Assembly: GCF_016132545.1 (NCBI RefSeq) | Contig: NZ_CP066167.1 | Span: 2,259,001-2,323,000 of the forward strand | Length of the DNA stretch: 64,000 nucleotides | Reading direction: 5' to 3' | Origin: Spongiibacter nanhainus | GTDB taxonomy: Bacteria; Pseudomonadota; Gammaproteobacteria; Pseudomonadales; Spongiibacteraceae | Part shown: piece after piece, positions 25,279 through 35,099 of the stretch | Layout of the letters: the number at the start of each line of letters is the position of its first letter | How positions within the stretch are numbered: the stretch's first letter is position 1 | The notes under the pieces: model-generated | The model's database searches: none | Told to the model about the DNA's origin: nothing | Seen by the model: the letters and a program-made list of their open reading frames with translations, nothing else | Made by a program: the position numbers and the translations under genes

Positions 25279-26624
25279 GCCGCGCCAACCGCCCCTACTC
25301 CCTAAGCGGCCGCCTACTGGTCGCCATGCTGGTGGCGATGCCACTGCTGCTGGCCTTCACTGGCATCGCCATTGACCGCGCCCACACCAGCAGTCTGCTT
25401 AAAGCTGAGCAAGACCGCATGCGACTGCAGTTTTTTGGCCTTCTGGGCGCCATCGAGTGGCGGGACGGCGACCTGGAGATGGGCGAACGCTTACAGGAGC
25501 CGCGCTTCTGGCAGTTCCGCTCCGGCCTCTATGCCAGAATCACCATTCCCGGTGGCGAAACGCTCTGGCAGTCCCTGTCCAGTGACACCATCAACTTACC
25601 AACCGAGACCACGCCACCGGCTGCAGGGCAGGAGCGCTTCGATACCACAGTGGTCGACGGAACGCCGTCCTTCCGTTTTCTCTATCACGTGGTTTGGGAG
25701 GATGAGGATGGCAGTACAACGCCCCTGCTGTTCTCTTTGTATACCGACCAACAACCCTTAAATGCAGAGCAGCAGCAATTTCGCTGGCGACTGGTTCTGT
25801 GGATGAGTTTGGCACTGCTGCTGTTTCTGGTGATCTCAGGCGGCATTCTCATTTGGGGCCTCCGGCCCTTGCGACAGCTGGCGAGAGACTTACAGCAGCT
25901 GGAACAGGGCGCCACAGAGACCCTGGCGGATAATTACCCCCGGGAATTGCGCGGCATCACCGCTAATCTGAATCTGCTGCTGGACAAAGAACAACGCCAG
26001 CGGGAGCGCTATCGCAACACCCTCGCCGATCTGGCACACAGCCTGAAAACCCCCCTCGCCGTACTGCGGGGCACCAACGATTCAGCGGAGCGGGCGGAAC
26101 AACTCGACCGCATGGATCGCATCATCAGCTATCAGCTAAAACGCGCTGTTTCCACTGGCCAGCAAGGCCTGAGACAGCGGACGGCGCTATCCCCCCTCTT
26201 CACTCGGCTGTGTCGCACCCTGGACAAGGTGTATCGGGACAAAGCCCCACAGATCACAATAGACATACCGGAAAATCTCACCGCACCGATCGATGAGCAA
26301 GACGCGATGGAGTTGTTTGGCAATGTTTTGGACAATGCCTGTAAAGCCTGCCGGTGCACCATCAGTCTGCATGCTTACCAGCAAGACACCGAGGTGGTGG
26401 TGACCATCGATGACGACGGCGATGGCATCAGCGAGGAACAAACCGAGCAGATTACCGCGCGGGGCAAGCGCGGCGATCAATATGGTCAGGGACAAGGCCT
26501 GGGGTTAGCGATAGTCAGGGATATCGTCGACAGCTACAAGGCCCGGCTGAGTTTTACTAAGAGCCCGCTTGGAGGCTGCCGGGTCACAGTGTGCTTTGCC
26601 AAGCCCAGCGCAGGCAAGCTTTGA
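25275..26624 (+). CDS. PhoQ-like sensor histidine kinase
   Basis: 449 residues with a TTG start overlapping the regulator stop. TM1 is at about 15-35, followed by a periplasmic domain to about 170, TM2 about 172-195 and a short HAMP (LRPLRQLARDLQQLEQG). The H-box is LADLAHSLKTPLAVLRG, the wording typical of PhoQ. The N-box is FGNVLDNACKAC, with G-boxes DDDGDGIS and GQGLGLAIVRDI. The periplasmic part includes an acidic stretch (WEDEDGSTTPLLFSLY), as in divalent-cation or peptide sensors. The stimulus is not known; upstream envelope genes are likely targets (inference). Confidence 0.94.
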   Translation: MSRANRPYSLSGRLLVAMLVAMPLLLAFTGIAIDRAHTSSLLKAEQDRMRLQFFGLLGAIEWRDGDLEMGERLQEPRFWQFRSGLYARITIPGGETLWQSLSSDTINLPTETTPPAAGQERFDTTVVDGTPSFRFLYHVVWEDEDGSTTPLLFSLYTDQQPLNAEQQQFRWRLVLWMSLALLLFLVISGGILIWGLRPLRQLARDLQQLEQGATETLADNYPRELRGITANLNLLLDKEQRQRERYRNTLADLAHSLKTPLAVLRGTNDSAERAEQLDRMDRIISYQLKRAVSTGQQGLRQRTALSPLFTRLCRTLDKVYRDKAPQITIDIPENLTAPIDEQDAMELFGNVLDNACKACRCTISLHAYQQDTEVVVTIDDDGDGISEEQTEQITARGKRGDQYGQGQGLGLAIVRDIVDSYKARLSFTKSPLGGCRVTVCFAKPSAGKL

Positions 26625-26728
26625 GTCGACTCTGTATAAGAAGCCCCAGCATTTCAGGCTACTGACAAGCCTGGCCAATGGCAAAGCAAGTGGAAGAAAG
26701 GATTGCGGCCCTCACTTCTCTTACGGAT

Positions 26729-27697
26729 TTACAGACGCCGCAGCTCGACACGGCGGTTGGTGGCTCGCGCTTTATCCAAGGCCTCGCCAGAAAGACCCGC
26801 GACGGGGATCTCGGGCTCGCTTTCGCCATAGCCCACCACCTTAAGGCGAGATGCTTTCACACCTTCCGCAATCAAATATTCAGCCACCGCTTGCGCGCGC
26901 TGCTTGGACAATTTGAGGTTGTAGTCCTCTGCACCCTGATCGTCAGTGTGGCCGGCCACCTCAACACGCAGTCCCGGCTCACTTTTTAGCAGCCAGGCGG
27001 CTTGTTTCAGCACAGTTGCCGACGACGCCGTAAGCAGTGCCGTGTCCAGCGCAAAGGTAACACCCTCCAGACGCAGCGGGCTTAAATCATCAAGGTGGCA
27101 GCCATTGGGCAAAACCAGCGCATTGCGGGGCGTATCCTTGCACTGATCGCGGCCATCGCAGACCCCATCGTGGTCGGCATCATTACAGGCACTGTCTTTT
27201 GCCAGGGAAGGCGTATCAGTATCGGGGTCATCTACGGCGCTTTGTCGACTGTCTGTTGCCTCTTCCGGGGCCGATGAGCCGCCGCCTGAGGGCAGTTCAA
27301 TGGTCAGAACTTCGGGCATTAAAACACTGTCGAGATCACTGTCCTCGAGAAACTCCAGCACCGAGCTGTCACCAGAAATACCGTCGAGAATCGGCGCCAA
27401 GGGATCGCTGAGCAAATCGTCATTGCTGCCATTGCTGGGCGCACCCAGTAAAAGGATATCCTGGCCCGCTACGCCCACCCCTAGCAGGGTGTCGCCATTG
27501 AGAACGTCAACGCTAAGCACTGAGTCGTTACTGGCAAGAGATAAAGAATCGGTCACAGACAGAGACAGGCCCAAAGCGTTCACAGACAGCAGTTGAGCCG
27601 AGGCAGGCGACAGACATACCCCATAGGCCAGGCCGCACAACAGCGCTTGCCTGAACCTTTGAGTGACCAATGTCTTTATCACAAAAACAGGCCTCAT
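26729..27697 (-). CDS. Secreted OmpA-family protein with TSP3 calcium motif
   Basis: 322 residues. A signal peptide ends near residue 34 (SPASA). Residues 35-165 are a low-complexity, Leu/Ser/Asp-rich region (LGLSLSVTDSLSLASNDS). DADHDGVCDGRDQCKDTP (about 175-192) is a thrombospondin type 3 calcium-binding repeat. Residues 205-322 are an OmpA C-terminal peptidoglycan-binding domain (VEVAGHTDDQGAEDYNLKLS, RRVEL end). No beta-barrel is evident, so the Leu/Ser region may anchor or extend it. It lies downstream of the repeat protein, separated by a terminator. Confidence 0.88.
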   Translation of the reverse strand: MRPVFVIKTLVTQRFRQALLCGLAYGVCLSPASAQLLSVNALGLSLSVTDSLSLASNDSVLSVDVLNGDTLLGVGVAGQDILLLGAPSNGSNDDLLSDPLAPILDGISGDSSVLEFLEDSDLDSVLMPEVLTIELPSGGGSSAPEEATDSRQSAVDDPDTDTPSLAKDSACNDADHDGVCDGRDQCKDTPRNALVLPNGCHLDDLSPLRLEGVTFALDTALLTASSATVLKQAAWLLKSEPGLRVEVAGHTDDQGAEDYNLKLSKQRAQAVAEYLIAEGVKASRLKVVGYGESEPEIPVAGLSGEALDKARATNRRVELRRL

Positions 27698-27802
27698 ACG
27701 TCCCGTACTTCATGTAGTTTCTTCAAGCTTGGCACAGCCATATTAAAATAGCGACCCGCATTTTCCGAACTCAGCTCACTGATTTTGGATATCTGTAGCC
27801 AT

Positions 27803-27835
27803 AAAAAAGCCAGCCCCGTGGAGCTGGCTTTTCTT
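27803..27835 (-). terminator. Rho-independent terminator after the repeat protein gene
   Basis: On the minus strand AAAAGCCAGC pairs with GCTGGCTTTT (27823-27832 with 27805-27814), followed by TTTAT. It sits 40 bases after the repeat-protein stop, and its outer A/T pairs allow two-way use. Confidence 0.88.
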
Positions 27836-27874
27836 AAACAAACGGGCGGATAGCGCCGCCCGCTGCAAGGCCAT

Positions 27875-29065
27875 TTAGACTGGCAGAGGTAGAGCATCCA
27901 AGCCGGGCAGACCTTCGGGTGGGAAGCCACCCTCGATGAAGCCAACCAGCAGCGCACCCAGGACAGGGATGCCTTCCAGAGCGTCTACACCAGGCATACC
28001 ACCGGAACCGCCGTCCATGCCCGGCAACTCAGGTGGGAAACCACCGTCTACAAAACCCACCAGGATCGGACCCAATACGGGAATTGCTTCCAGGGCTGCT
28101 GCGGGGTTGTCACCACCGCCGCCACCGGGCAATTCAGGTGGGAAACCACCAGCCGCCGCATCGGCCAGAATGGGACCCAGGACGGGAATTGCTTCCAGGG
28201 CTGCTGCGGGGTTGTCACCGCCGCCACCGCCGGGCAATTCAGGTGGGAAACCACCAGCCGCCGCATCGGCCAAAATCGGGCCTAGAACAGGGATGGCTTC
28301 CAGAGCCGCAGCAGGGTTATCGCCGCCGGAACCTTCAGGGGCCAAGCCCATCAGGTTTTCTTGCAGGTGTTCAGCCAAAATCTGGATCGAATCAGCAACT
28401 TCCATCGCCTCGCCCTGAATCGTTTCAGGATCGGCACTGGGGAGCGCATCGATCACATCAGTCAGTGCATCAGTGACACTTTCACTGCCGCGAGGCGAAC
28501 CGGCCAAATCGTCAGTCAATTGGTCTACGGTCGCAGTCAATGCGAACAGCGGCGCAGCCATGTCTTCAAAGCCACCGGCACCACCGCCGCCACCAGCCGC
28601 TGCGTCAGCCAGGATCGGACCCAGTACAGGAATCGCTTCCAAGGCTGCTGCGGGGTTATCACCACCGCCACCACCGGGCAGCTCAGGCGGGAAACCGCCG
28701 GCAGCCGCATCGGCGATAATTGGGCCGATAACAGGGATCACCGCCAGCGCTGCGGCGGGGTTGTCGCCACCGTCACCGCCGGGCATGGGGAGAGGCAGAG
28801 CATCCAGGCCAGGCAGACCGCCACCGTCGCCACCAGGCATGGGCAGAGGCAGAGCATCCAGACCGGGCAAACCGCCGCCGCCAGCGCCTGCCAGGGCGTC
28901 GTCGATCAACACCAGAGGAGCAATTAGTGCTTCCGCAGGGGTACCGGCAGTCGCGTCCTGAAGTGGCGCGATAATTACCGCCAACGGACCCGCCGCCATG
29001 CTGGCAGATGAGGCAGTTGCCACTGCACTAGCCAGAGCGAGATTTTTAAATGATTTAAACTTCAC
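27875..29065 (-). CDS. Secreted Gly/Pro/Ala-rich repeat protein
   Basis: 396 residues from GTG 29065 with a perfect GGAGG 7 bases upstream; the earlier in-frame ATG at 29089 lacks this. The signal peptide runs to about residue 25. The body has five copies of a 35-residue unit (DNPAAALEAIPVLGPILADA, then AAGGFPPELPGGGGG), starting at residues 101, 136, 249, 284 and 319, plus a degenerate sixth. LPGLDALPLP occurs twice before the repeats and once at the very end. Residues 168-245 are a helical acidic insert. There are no cysteines. I know no family. The hydrophobic IPVLGPIL cores and flexible Gly linkers suggest a surface polymer, matrix or sheath protein (inference). Confidence 0.85.
   Translation of the reverse strand: MKFKSFKNLALASAVATASSASMAAGPLAVIIAPLQDATAGTPAEALIAPLVLIDDALAGAGGGGLPGLDALPLPMPGGDGGGLPGLDALPLPMPGGDGGDNPAAALAVIPVIGPIIADAAAGGFPPELPGGGGGDNPAAALEAIPVLGPILADAAAGGGGGAGGFEDMAAPLFALTATVDQLTDDLAGSPRGSESVTDALTDVIDALPSADPETIQGEAMEVADSIQILAEHLQENLMGLAPEGSGGDNPAAALEAIPVLGPILADAAAGGFPPELPGGGGGDNPAAALEAIPVLGPILADAAAGGFPPELPGGGGGDNPAAALEAIPVLGPILVGFVDGGFPPELPGMDGGSGGMPGVDALEGIPVLGALLVGFIEGGFPPEGLPGLDALPLPV
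27896..28765 (-). repeat. 105-bp tandem coding repeats
   Basis: DNA-level repeats of 105 bases (35 codons) encode the units of the secreted repeat protein; for example, the AATTCAGGTGGGAAACCACC block recurs at 28131 and 28236. Copies 3 and 4 are nearly identical, a sign of recent duplication or conversion. Confidence 0.85.
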
Positions 29066-29130
29066 AGCATGTCCTCCAGACGTTTTCACGTGTTATTGCT
29101 TTTCAAACCGGGGCGTCTACGTCCCCGTGA

Positions 29131-29158
29131 TCTATAGCGTCGAGAGGATGATACGCAA
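29131..29158 (-). promoter_or_regulatory. Candidate promoter of the repeat protein gene
   Basis: On the minus strand TTGCGT (29153-29158) and TATAGA (29131-29136) are spaced by 16 bases, about 65 bases before the GTG start. It is the best sigma70-like pair I can find there. Confidence 0.45.
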
Positions 29159-29390
29159 AACTACGTATTGATTATAGTGACAGGCGTCACATTTTGATGC
29201 AGCTCCTAACCTATCTCTTCTAGCCGCAGAGGTAGGTGAGCACAATCTTAGGGCGCACCTAGCACAGCAGGCATAAAGTAATACCCATAGATTGGACGGC
29301 CAACTTTACTTTTGCTGCGACGGTGTGGTTGAAAAAGTTAGATGAGTGTCGGCCCCTATTTATGGAGTAGAGCCCTGCAGAATATGGCTT

Positions 29391-29404
29391 GGGACGGCAG
29401 GATT
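29391..29404. repeat. 14-bp partial copy of the tRNA-Pro 3' end
   Basis: GGGACGGCAGGATT is identical to the 3' end of the tRNA-Pro gene at 29603-29616 and lies 212 bases from it in the same orientation. Duplicated tRNA 3' ends mark attachment sites of integrating elements; no integrase is nearby, so this may be a scar. Confidence 0.6.
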
Positions 29405-29409
29405 GCATC

Positions 29410-29488
29410 GGAACAGGCTTGGGGCCTGTTCCGCCCCCTGCGGGGCTGCGCCGCTATCGCGGCTTGCGGCAAAAAGCTACCGCTTTTT
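29410..29488. other. Four consecutive perfect hairpins in non-coding DNA
   Basis: Stem 1: GGAACAGGC/GCCTGTTCC (29410-29432). Stem 2: GCCCC/GGGGC (29433-29446). Stem 3: GCCGC/GCGGC (29450-29463). Stem 4: AAAAAGC/GCTTTTT (29471-29488). All have 4-5-base loops and they nearly abut. The rest of the 29066-29597 gap (532 bases) holds the repeat-protein promoter, the tRNA-Pro fragment and a terminator, with no convincing gene. This could be a structured small RNA, a REP/MITE-like element or element debris. Confidence 0.6.
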
Positions 29489-29557
29489 GTGAACCTGGGT
29501 ACGCTCGCGCCCAGCGCTCGCTAAAGAGCAAAACCAAACGGTTCCAGACGCACAAAC

Positions 29558-29592
29558 AAAAAAGGCCACCCGAATTGGGTGGCCTTTTTTGT
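29558..29592 (-). terminator. Terminator downstream of tRNA-Pro
   Basis: AAAAAAGGCCACCC pairs with GGGTGGCCTTTTTT around GAATT. It is strong and symmetric, so it can stop transcription from both sides; it lies 6-8 bases past the tRNA 3' end on the minus strand. Confidence 0.9.
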
Positions 29593-29597
29593 TTGTA

Positions 29598-29674
29598 TGG
29601 TCGGGACGGCAGGATTTGAACCTACGACCACCACACCCCCAGTGTGGTGCGCTACCAGACTGCGCTACGCCCCG
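29598..29674 (-). tRNA. tRNA-Pro (GGG)
   Basis: 77 nt with encoded CCA. The acceptor CGGGGCG pairs with CGTCCCG (one G-U pair). The D-arm is GCGCAGTCTGGTAGCGC, the anticodon loop is TGGGGGT with GGG, and the T-arm contains GGTTCAAATCC. It reads CCC/CCU proline codons. Confidence 0.96.
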
Positions 29675-29688
29675 AAATGAGGGGCAGC

Positions 29689-29717
29689 ATCATACCCCAA
29701 GAACATGACAGAGTGAA
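29689..29717 (-). promoter_or_regulatory. Candidate promoter of tRNA-Pro
   Basis: TATGAT (29689-29694, minus) lies 15 bases before the tRNA 5' end, with TTCACT 17 bases further upstream. The -35 is weak. It would lie just after the merR-like stop. Confidence 0.4.
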
Positions 29718-30074
29718 CTACCTTTTTAGAACTTTTGCCAACTCTTCCAGTTCCGCCAACATTTGCTTAATTAACTGTTTGGATTGCATAGCGTCATCTT
29801 TGGCTGAGTCGCCGGAAAGCCGCTGCCGAGCCCCACCGATGGTATAGCCCTCTTCATAGAGTAAGCTGCGGATCTGGCGGATCATCAGCACGTCCTGGTG
29901 TTGGTAGTAGCGTCGATTACCCCGTCGCTTCACCGGCGCCAACTGGGGGAATTCCTGCTCCCAGTAGCGCAGCACGTGGGGTTTGACCAGGCACAAATCA
30001 CTGACTTCACCAATAGTGAAGTAGCGCTTACCCGGGATCGGAGGTAACTCGTCGTTATGGCTTGGTTCCAGCAT
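29718..30074 (-). CDS. MerR-family regulator linked to ihfA
   Basis: 118 residues. Winged-helix N-terminus [28 protein letters not shown], then [20 protein letters not shown], and a C-terminal coiled coil ([20 protein letters not shown]). There are no metal-binding cysteines. This MerR paralogue follows ihfA in most gammaproteobacteria. Its gene overlaps the ihfA end by 20 bases. The target is unknown. Confidence 0.92.
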   Translation of the reverse strand: MLEPSHNDELPPIPGKRYFTIGEVSDLCLVKPHVLRYWEQEFPQLAPVKRRGNRRYYQHQDVLMIRQIRSLLYEEGYTIGGARQRLSGDSAKDDAMQSKQLIKQMLAELEELAKVLKR

Positions 30075-30357
30075 AGTCCTCTACCCGGGATTTCAGTTTT
30101 TGGCCGGGCCGAAAGGTCACAACCCTCCGCGCGGAGATGGGGATTTCCTCACCGGTCTTGGGGTTCCTGCCCGGACGCTGGCTTTTGTCCCGGAGATCGA
30201 AATTACCGAAGCCCGAGATCTTCACTTGCTCGTTATTTTCCAGACAGAGGCGAATCTGCTCAAAAAACAGCTCGACCAGTTCCTTCGCCTCACGCTTGTT
30301 CAGGCCCAGCTCCTCGTAGAGGCGCTCGGCCATCTCTGCCTTGGTGAGGGACGTCAT
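30055..30357 (-). CDS. ihfA: Integration host factor alpha subunit
   Basis: 100 residues from [20 protein letters not shown]. It has the HU/IHF fold with [30 protein letters not shown], the DNA-bending arm with the intercalating proline. It dimerises with IhfB (45613-45906). It follows pheT by five bases. ATG 30366 is three codons upstream and overlaps pheT, so 30357 is preferred. Confidence 0.97.
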   Translation of the reverse strand: MTSLTKAEMAERLYEELGLNKREAKELVELFFEQIRLCLENNEQVKISGFGNFDLRDKSQRPGRNPKTGEEIPISARRVVTFRPGQKLKSRVEDYAGTKP

Positions 30358-30362
30358 GGATG

Positions 30363-32726
30363 TCAATTCCTTAAGTTTGCCCCGTAGCTGCTCTGCAGCG
30401 CTGCCACTACAGCATTCACGGCGCTATTAACCTCATCTTCGTTAAGAGTGCGCGATGAATGCCGGAAGGTCAAGCCTATGCCGACGCTTTTTCGTTCTGC
30501 ATCAATACCTTTACCTTCATAAATATCAAAGAGCTTCAAGTTCACCAAGGCCTCCCCCGCTGCGGCTTCCACCGTATTGAGGAGGGCTTGGGCCTCGATA
30601 TCCCGGCCTATCAGTATTGCCAGGTCGCGGCGCACTTCCGGGAATTTGGAGAGCGGCGTAAAGACAGGCACCTGCGCAGCGGCCAAGGCGTCCAGCTCTA
30701 TCTCAAAATAGTAAAGCGCATGGGGCAAGTCCAGCGACTTTTGCAACTGAGGATGAACAGCACCAATCCGCCCGACTGAACGCCCGGCCACCACAATCTC
30801 GGCCGACTGGCCGGGATGCAGGGCGCGATACTGCTTGCGCGCAAAACTGACCTCCACGTTTGCCGCCAGCAGGGCTTCCAAGTCGCCTTTCAGATCAAAG
30901 TAATCCACCACCTCTGAGCTGGCTGTCCAGTTTTCCGGCTGGCGCCGCCCAGTGATCAGCGCGGCCAGGCAGGCAGTATGCACAATGGTGTCGCCATCAG
31001 CATTGAAACGCTGGCCAACTTCAAACAGGCGCAGCCGATCTTGCTGGCGCTTGCTGTTGTATTCTGCTGTTTTCAGTAAGCCAGCCAACAGTGACGTGCG
31101 CATGACAGACATATCGGCAGAAATCGGGTTAAGGAGATCGACCGCCTGCTCATCGTCGACCACCATTTGATGCAACTTGGGATCGATAAAGCTGTAACTG
31201 ACCACCTCCTGGTAACCCCGAGACACCAATTGCTGACGCAGACCTGCCATGCTCCGGCGGGATTCAGGCCGAGGCTTAATATCCAGCGTTTCATGGACCG
31301 GGCTCACCGGCAGGCGGTTATAGCCGTATATGCGGGCCAGCTCCTCTAGCAAGTCCACTTCCAGGGCGATATCGAAGCGCCAGCTCGGCGGTGTAACTGA
31401 CCAACCGCTGTCAGTCCGTTGGGCGTCCATCCCCAGACCCGTCAAAATAGCTTCAACATCGTGGGCCAGGATTTTGATTCCCAACAATTTTTCGATCCGC
31501 GATTCGCGTAATTCCACCGTCGGCCGGCTGGGTATATGGTCGCTGTCAACGGCGACCACCGGACCGGGCTGACCACCGCAAATGTCGACGATCAAGGCTG
31601 TAGCCCGCTCCATTGCCCTGCCCGCCAACTGGTAGTCCACGCCCCGCTCAAAGCGGTGCGACGAATCGGTGTGCAGGCCGTAAGAGCGCGCGCGACCGGC
31701 GATCAATTCCGGCGCGAAGAACGCCGCTTCTAGAAAGATGTCGACAGTGTCAGCCCCGACCGCACTGCCCTCACCCCCCATAATCCCTGCCATAGCCAGG
31801 GCTTTACTGCGATCCGCAATGACCAGGGTATCGTCGCGCAGTGCCACTAACTGGCCGTCTAGCAAGGTAAGCTCTTCGTCAGCACGGGCTTTACGCACCA
31901 CTATGCCCCCGTCCAGCTTGGCCAGATCGAAAGCGTGCATCGGCTGCCCCAGCTCCAGCATCACCAGGTTAGTGACATCCACTACGGCATCGATACTGCG
32001 CAATCCGCAACGGCGAAGCTTTTCCTGCAGCCACAGGGGGCTCGGCACCGACACATCGATGCCTCGAACAACTCGACCGACGTAGCGCGGGCAGTCCTCT
32101 CCGGCTTCAATGTCGACGGGCAGCGTGTCGTCACAGGCCGGGGCAACACTATCGGTGACCGTTTCGGCAAAACTCATTTGGTTGAGCAGCGCCGCCTCTC
32201 GCGCTACGCCGTGGATACTCAAGCAGTCCGCGCGGTTTGGGGTCAAACCCAGCTCGACGACGTTGTCATTGAGATTCAGGTACTGGCGAAGATCACTACC
32301 CACGGGTGCATCCGCCGCCAGCTCCAGCAAGCCATCAGAGCTGTCTGACATCCCCAGCTCCTGTTCGGCGCAGAGCATGCCGAAGGACTCCACACCGCGA
32401 AGTTTGGCTTTTTTGATCTTTAGCCCGCCGGGCAGCACCGCCCCCACTTTGGCCAGCGCCACCTTGAGACCGGCGCGGGCATTGGGCGCGCCGCACACAA
32501 TTTGCTGCTCGATTTGGCCATCGCTCACTCGGCAAACCTGTAACTTTTCGGCATCGGGGTGCCGCTCCGCAGACAGGATTTCCGCTACCACCACATCGCT
32601 AAATTCGCCGGCTACAGGCTCTACCGCATCCACTTCCAAACCGGCCATCGTCAACTGTTCGGCCAGATCGTCGATATCGACTGTCGGGTTCACCCACTCC
32701 CGCAACCACTGCTCGCTAAACTTCAT
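30363..32726 (-). CDS. pheT: Phenylalanyl-tRNA synthetase beta subunit
   Basis: 787 residues. Domains in order: N-terminal B1, tRNA-binding EMAP-like domain (about 40-150, [20 protein letters not shown]), B3/B4 editing domain (about 210-375, [18 protein letters not shown]), B5 (about 400-470), catalytic-like core (about 480-680) and the C-terminal anticodon-binding FDX-ACB domain ([16 protein letters not shown] to the end). Length is normal. It pairs with PheS, encoded 46 bases upstream. Confidence 0.97.
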   Translation of the reverse strand: MKFSEQWLREWVNPTVDIDDLAEQLTMAGLEVDAVEPVAGEFSDVVVAEILSAERHPDAEKLQVCRVSDGQIEQQIVCGAPNARAGLKVALAKVGAVLPGGLKIKKAKLRGVESFGMLCAEQELGMSDSSDGLLELAADAPVGSDLRQYLNLNDNVVELGLTPNRADCLSIHGVAREAALLNQMSFAETVTDSVAPACDDTLPVDIEAGEDCPRYVGRVVRGIDVSVPSPLWLQEKLRRCGLRSIDAVVDVTNLVMLELGQPMHAFDLAKLDGGIVVRKARADEELTLLDGQLVALRDDTLVIADRSKALAMAGIMGGEGSAVGADTVDIFLEAAFFAPELIAGRARSYGLHTDSSHRFERGVDYQLAGRAMERATALIVDICGGQPGPVVAVDSDHIPSRPTVELRESRIEKLLGIKILAHDVEAILTGLGMDAQRTDSGWSVTPPSWRFDIALEVDLLEELARIYGYNRLPVSPVHETLDIKPRPESRRSMAGLRQQLVSRGYQEVVSYSFIDPKLHQMVVDDEQAVDLLNPISADMSVMRTSLLAGLLKTAEYNSKRQQDRLRLFEVGQRFNADGDTIVHTACLAALITGRRQPENWTASSEVVDYFDLKGDLEALLAANVEVSFARKQYRALHPGQSAEIVVAGRSVGRIGAVHPQLQKSLDLPHALYYFEIELDALAAAQVPVFTPLSKFPEVRRDLAILIGRDIEAQALLNTVEAAAGEALVNLKLFDIYEGKGIDAERKSVGIGLTFRHSSRTLNEDEVNSAVNAVVAALQSSYGANLRN

Positions 32727-32772
32727 AAATATTCCAGATTAAAGTTTTATCTATCTGTTTTATAACGATTTA

Positions 32773-33880
<1,108 letters not shown>

Positions 33881-33925
33881 CGATGCATCATACTGCGACC
33901 GCCAACAGCACGGCCTGGTGAAGCA

Positions 33926-34282
33926 TTATGCCAAGGCGGCCTTCGCACGGTCGACGACCGCGGCAAACGCTGCTTTGTCATGCACAGCCAGATCGGCCAG
34001 GACGCGACGGTCCAGGGCGATATCAGCTTTCTTCAGACCGGCAATCAGGCGGCTGTAAGTCAGGCCGTTGGCACGAGACGCCGCGTTGATACGGGTAATC
34101 CACAGTGCGCGGAAGGTGCGCTTCTTAACCCGACGGTCGCGATAGGCGTACTGACCAGCTTTGATAACGGCTTGCTTGGCTACGCGGTATACCCGTGAAC
34201 GAGCGCCGTAGTAACCTTTGGCCTGCTTGAGAATCTTCTTGTGACGACGGTGTGCAGTCACACCACGTTTTACGCGGGGCAT
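33926..34282 (-). CDS. rplT: 50S ribosomal protein L20
   Basis: 118 residues, highly basic; [20 protein letters not shown] and [20 protein letters not shown] are diagnostic. L20 binds 23S rRNA early in assembly and represses its own operon in E. coli. It follows rpmI by 31 bases. Confidence 0.98.
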   Translation of the reverse strand: MPRVKRGVTAHRRHKKILKQAKGYYGARSRVYRVAKQAVIKAGQYAYRDRRVKKRTFRALWITRINAASRANGLTYSRLIAGLKKADIALDRRVLADLAVHDKAAFAAVVDRAKAALA

Positions 34283-34313
34283 AGTCTATTCCTCTTAACG
34301 TGTGATGACGGGA

Positions 34314-34508
34314 TTAAATGGCGCGCAACATTCGATCGACCAGTACTTTGTCCGAAGGGTGGACTCCGCTGGTGCCGCGCAGCTGACGCTTCCGCTTGGT
34401 GGTCATCTTGGTCAAGATGTGGCTTTTGTAGGCGCTTTTACGCTTGTAACCGTTACCGGTCTTTTTGAAGCGTTTTGCCGCCCCGCTGTGTACTTTAACT
34501 TTTGGCAT
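34314..34508 (-). CDS. rpmI: 50S ribosomal protein L35
   Basis: 64 residues: [20 protein letters not shown], then [19 protein letters not shown]. Standard length and composition, located between infC and rplT. Confidence 0.98.
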   Translation of the reverse strand: MPKVKVHSGAAKRFKKTGNGYKRKSAYKSHILTKMTTKRKRQLRGTSGVHPSDKVLVDRMLRAI

Positions 34509-34557
34509 CGTTAGATACTCCGCATTTGTATCAATAATTCAAGCAGGCCCTATGAGC

Positions 34558-35097
34558 TCACTGCTTTTTCTTTTTGGGGGCGATCACCATGGTTAATTGA
34601 CGGCCTTCCATTTTTGGAAACTGCTCTACAGCGCCGTATTCAGCGAGGTCTGCTTCCACTCGCTGCAACAACTGTAGACCCAGTTCCTGGTGGGCCATCT
34701 CTCGACCGCGGTAACGCAGGGTTACCTTGGCCTTGTCCCCGTGCTCAAGGAAACGTACCAGGTTGCGCAGTTTTACCTGATAATCCCCTTCATCCGTCCC
34801 GGGCCGGAATTTCATTTCCTTGACCTGGGTCCGAACCTGTTTTTTCTTAGCCGCAGCTTGCTGCTTTTTGGCCTCGAAAACATGTTTGCCGTAGTCCATG
34901 ATTTTACAGACTATCGGGTCCGAGTCGGCGATCTGTACCAGATCGAGACTCGCTTCTTGCGCCGCACTCAGCGCCTCTTGCAGAGGCACGATGCCAACCT
35001 GTTCACCGTCGGCACCAATGAGCCGAACTTCGGCGGCTTCGATTTGATCGTTTGTTAGCGCTTTTTTGCTGCGCCCTTTTGACTTTTCTCGTTTAAT
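34558..35097 (-). CDS. infC: Translation initiation factor IF-3 (ATT start)
   Basis: 179 residues. The start is ATT at 35097, preceded by GGAGAG at 6 bases and only two bases after the thrS stop. The N-terminus reads (M)[18 protein letters not shown], followed by [14 protein letters not shown]. The C-terminal domain has [20 protein letters not shown]. The first ATG/GTG-type start (34989) would delete 36 conserved residues. The rare AUU start is the known basis of IF-3 self-regulation, since IF-3 rejects it when abundant. Confidence 0.97.
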   Translation of the reverse strand: MKREKSKGRSKKALTNDQIEAAEVRLIGADGEQVGIVPLQEALSAAQEASLDLVQIADSDPIVCKIMDYGKHVFEAKKQQAAAKKKQVRTQVKEMKFRPGTDEGDYQVKLRNLVRFLEHGDKAKVTLRYRGREMAHQELGLQLLQRVEADLAEYGAVEQFPKMEGRQLTMVIAPKKKKQ

Positions 35098-35099
35098 TG

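Noticed and set aside
33888..33926. 12-codon leader peptide after rplT
   Set aside because: Overlaps the rplT stop as TAATG but has no Phe codons and no independent support; kept only as a remark on the attenuator-like hairpin.
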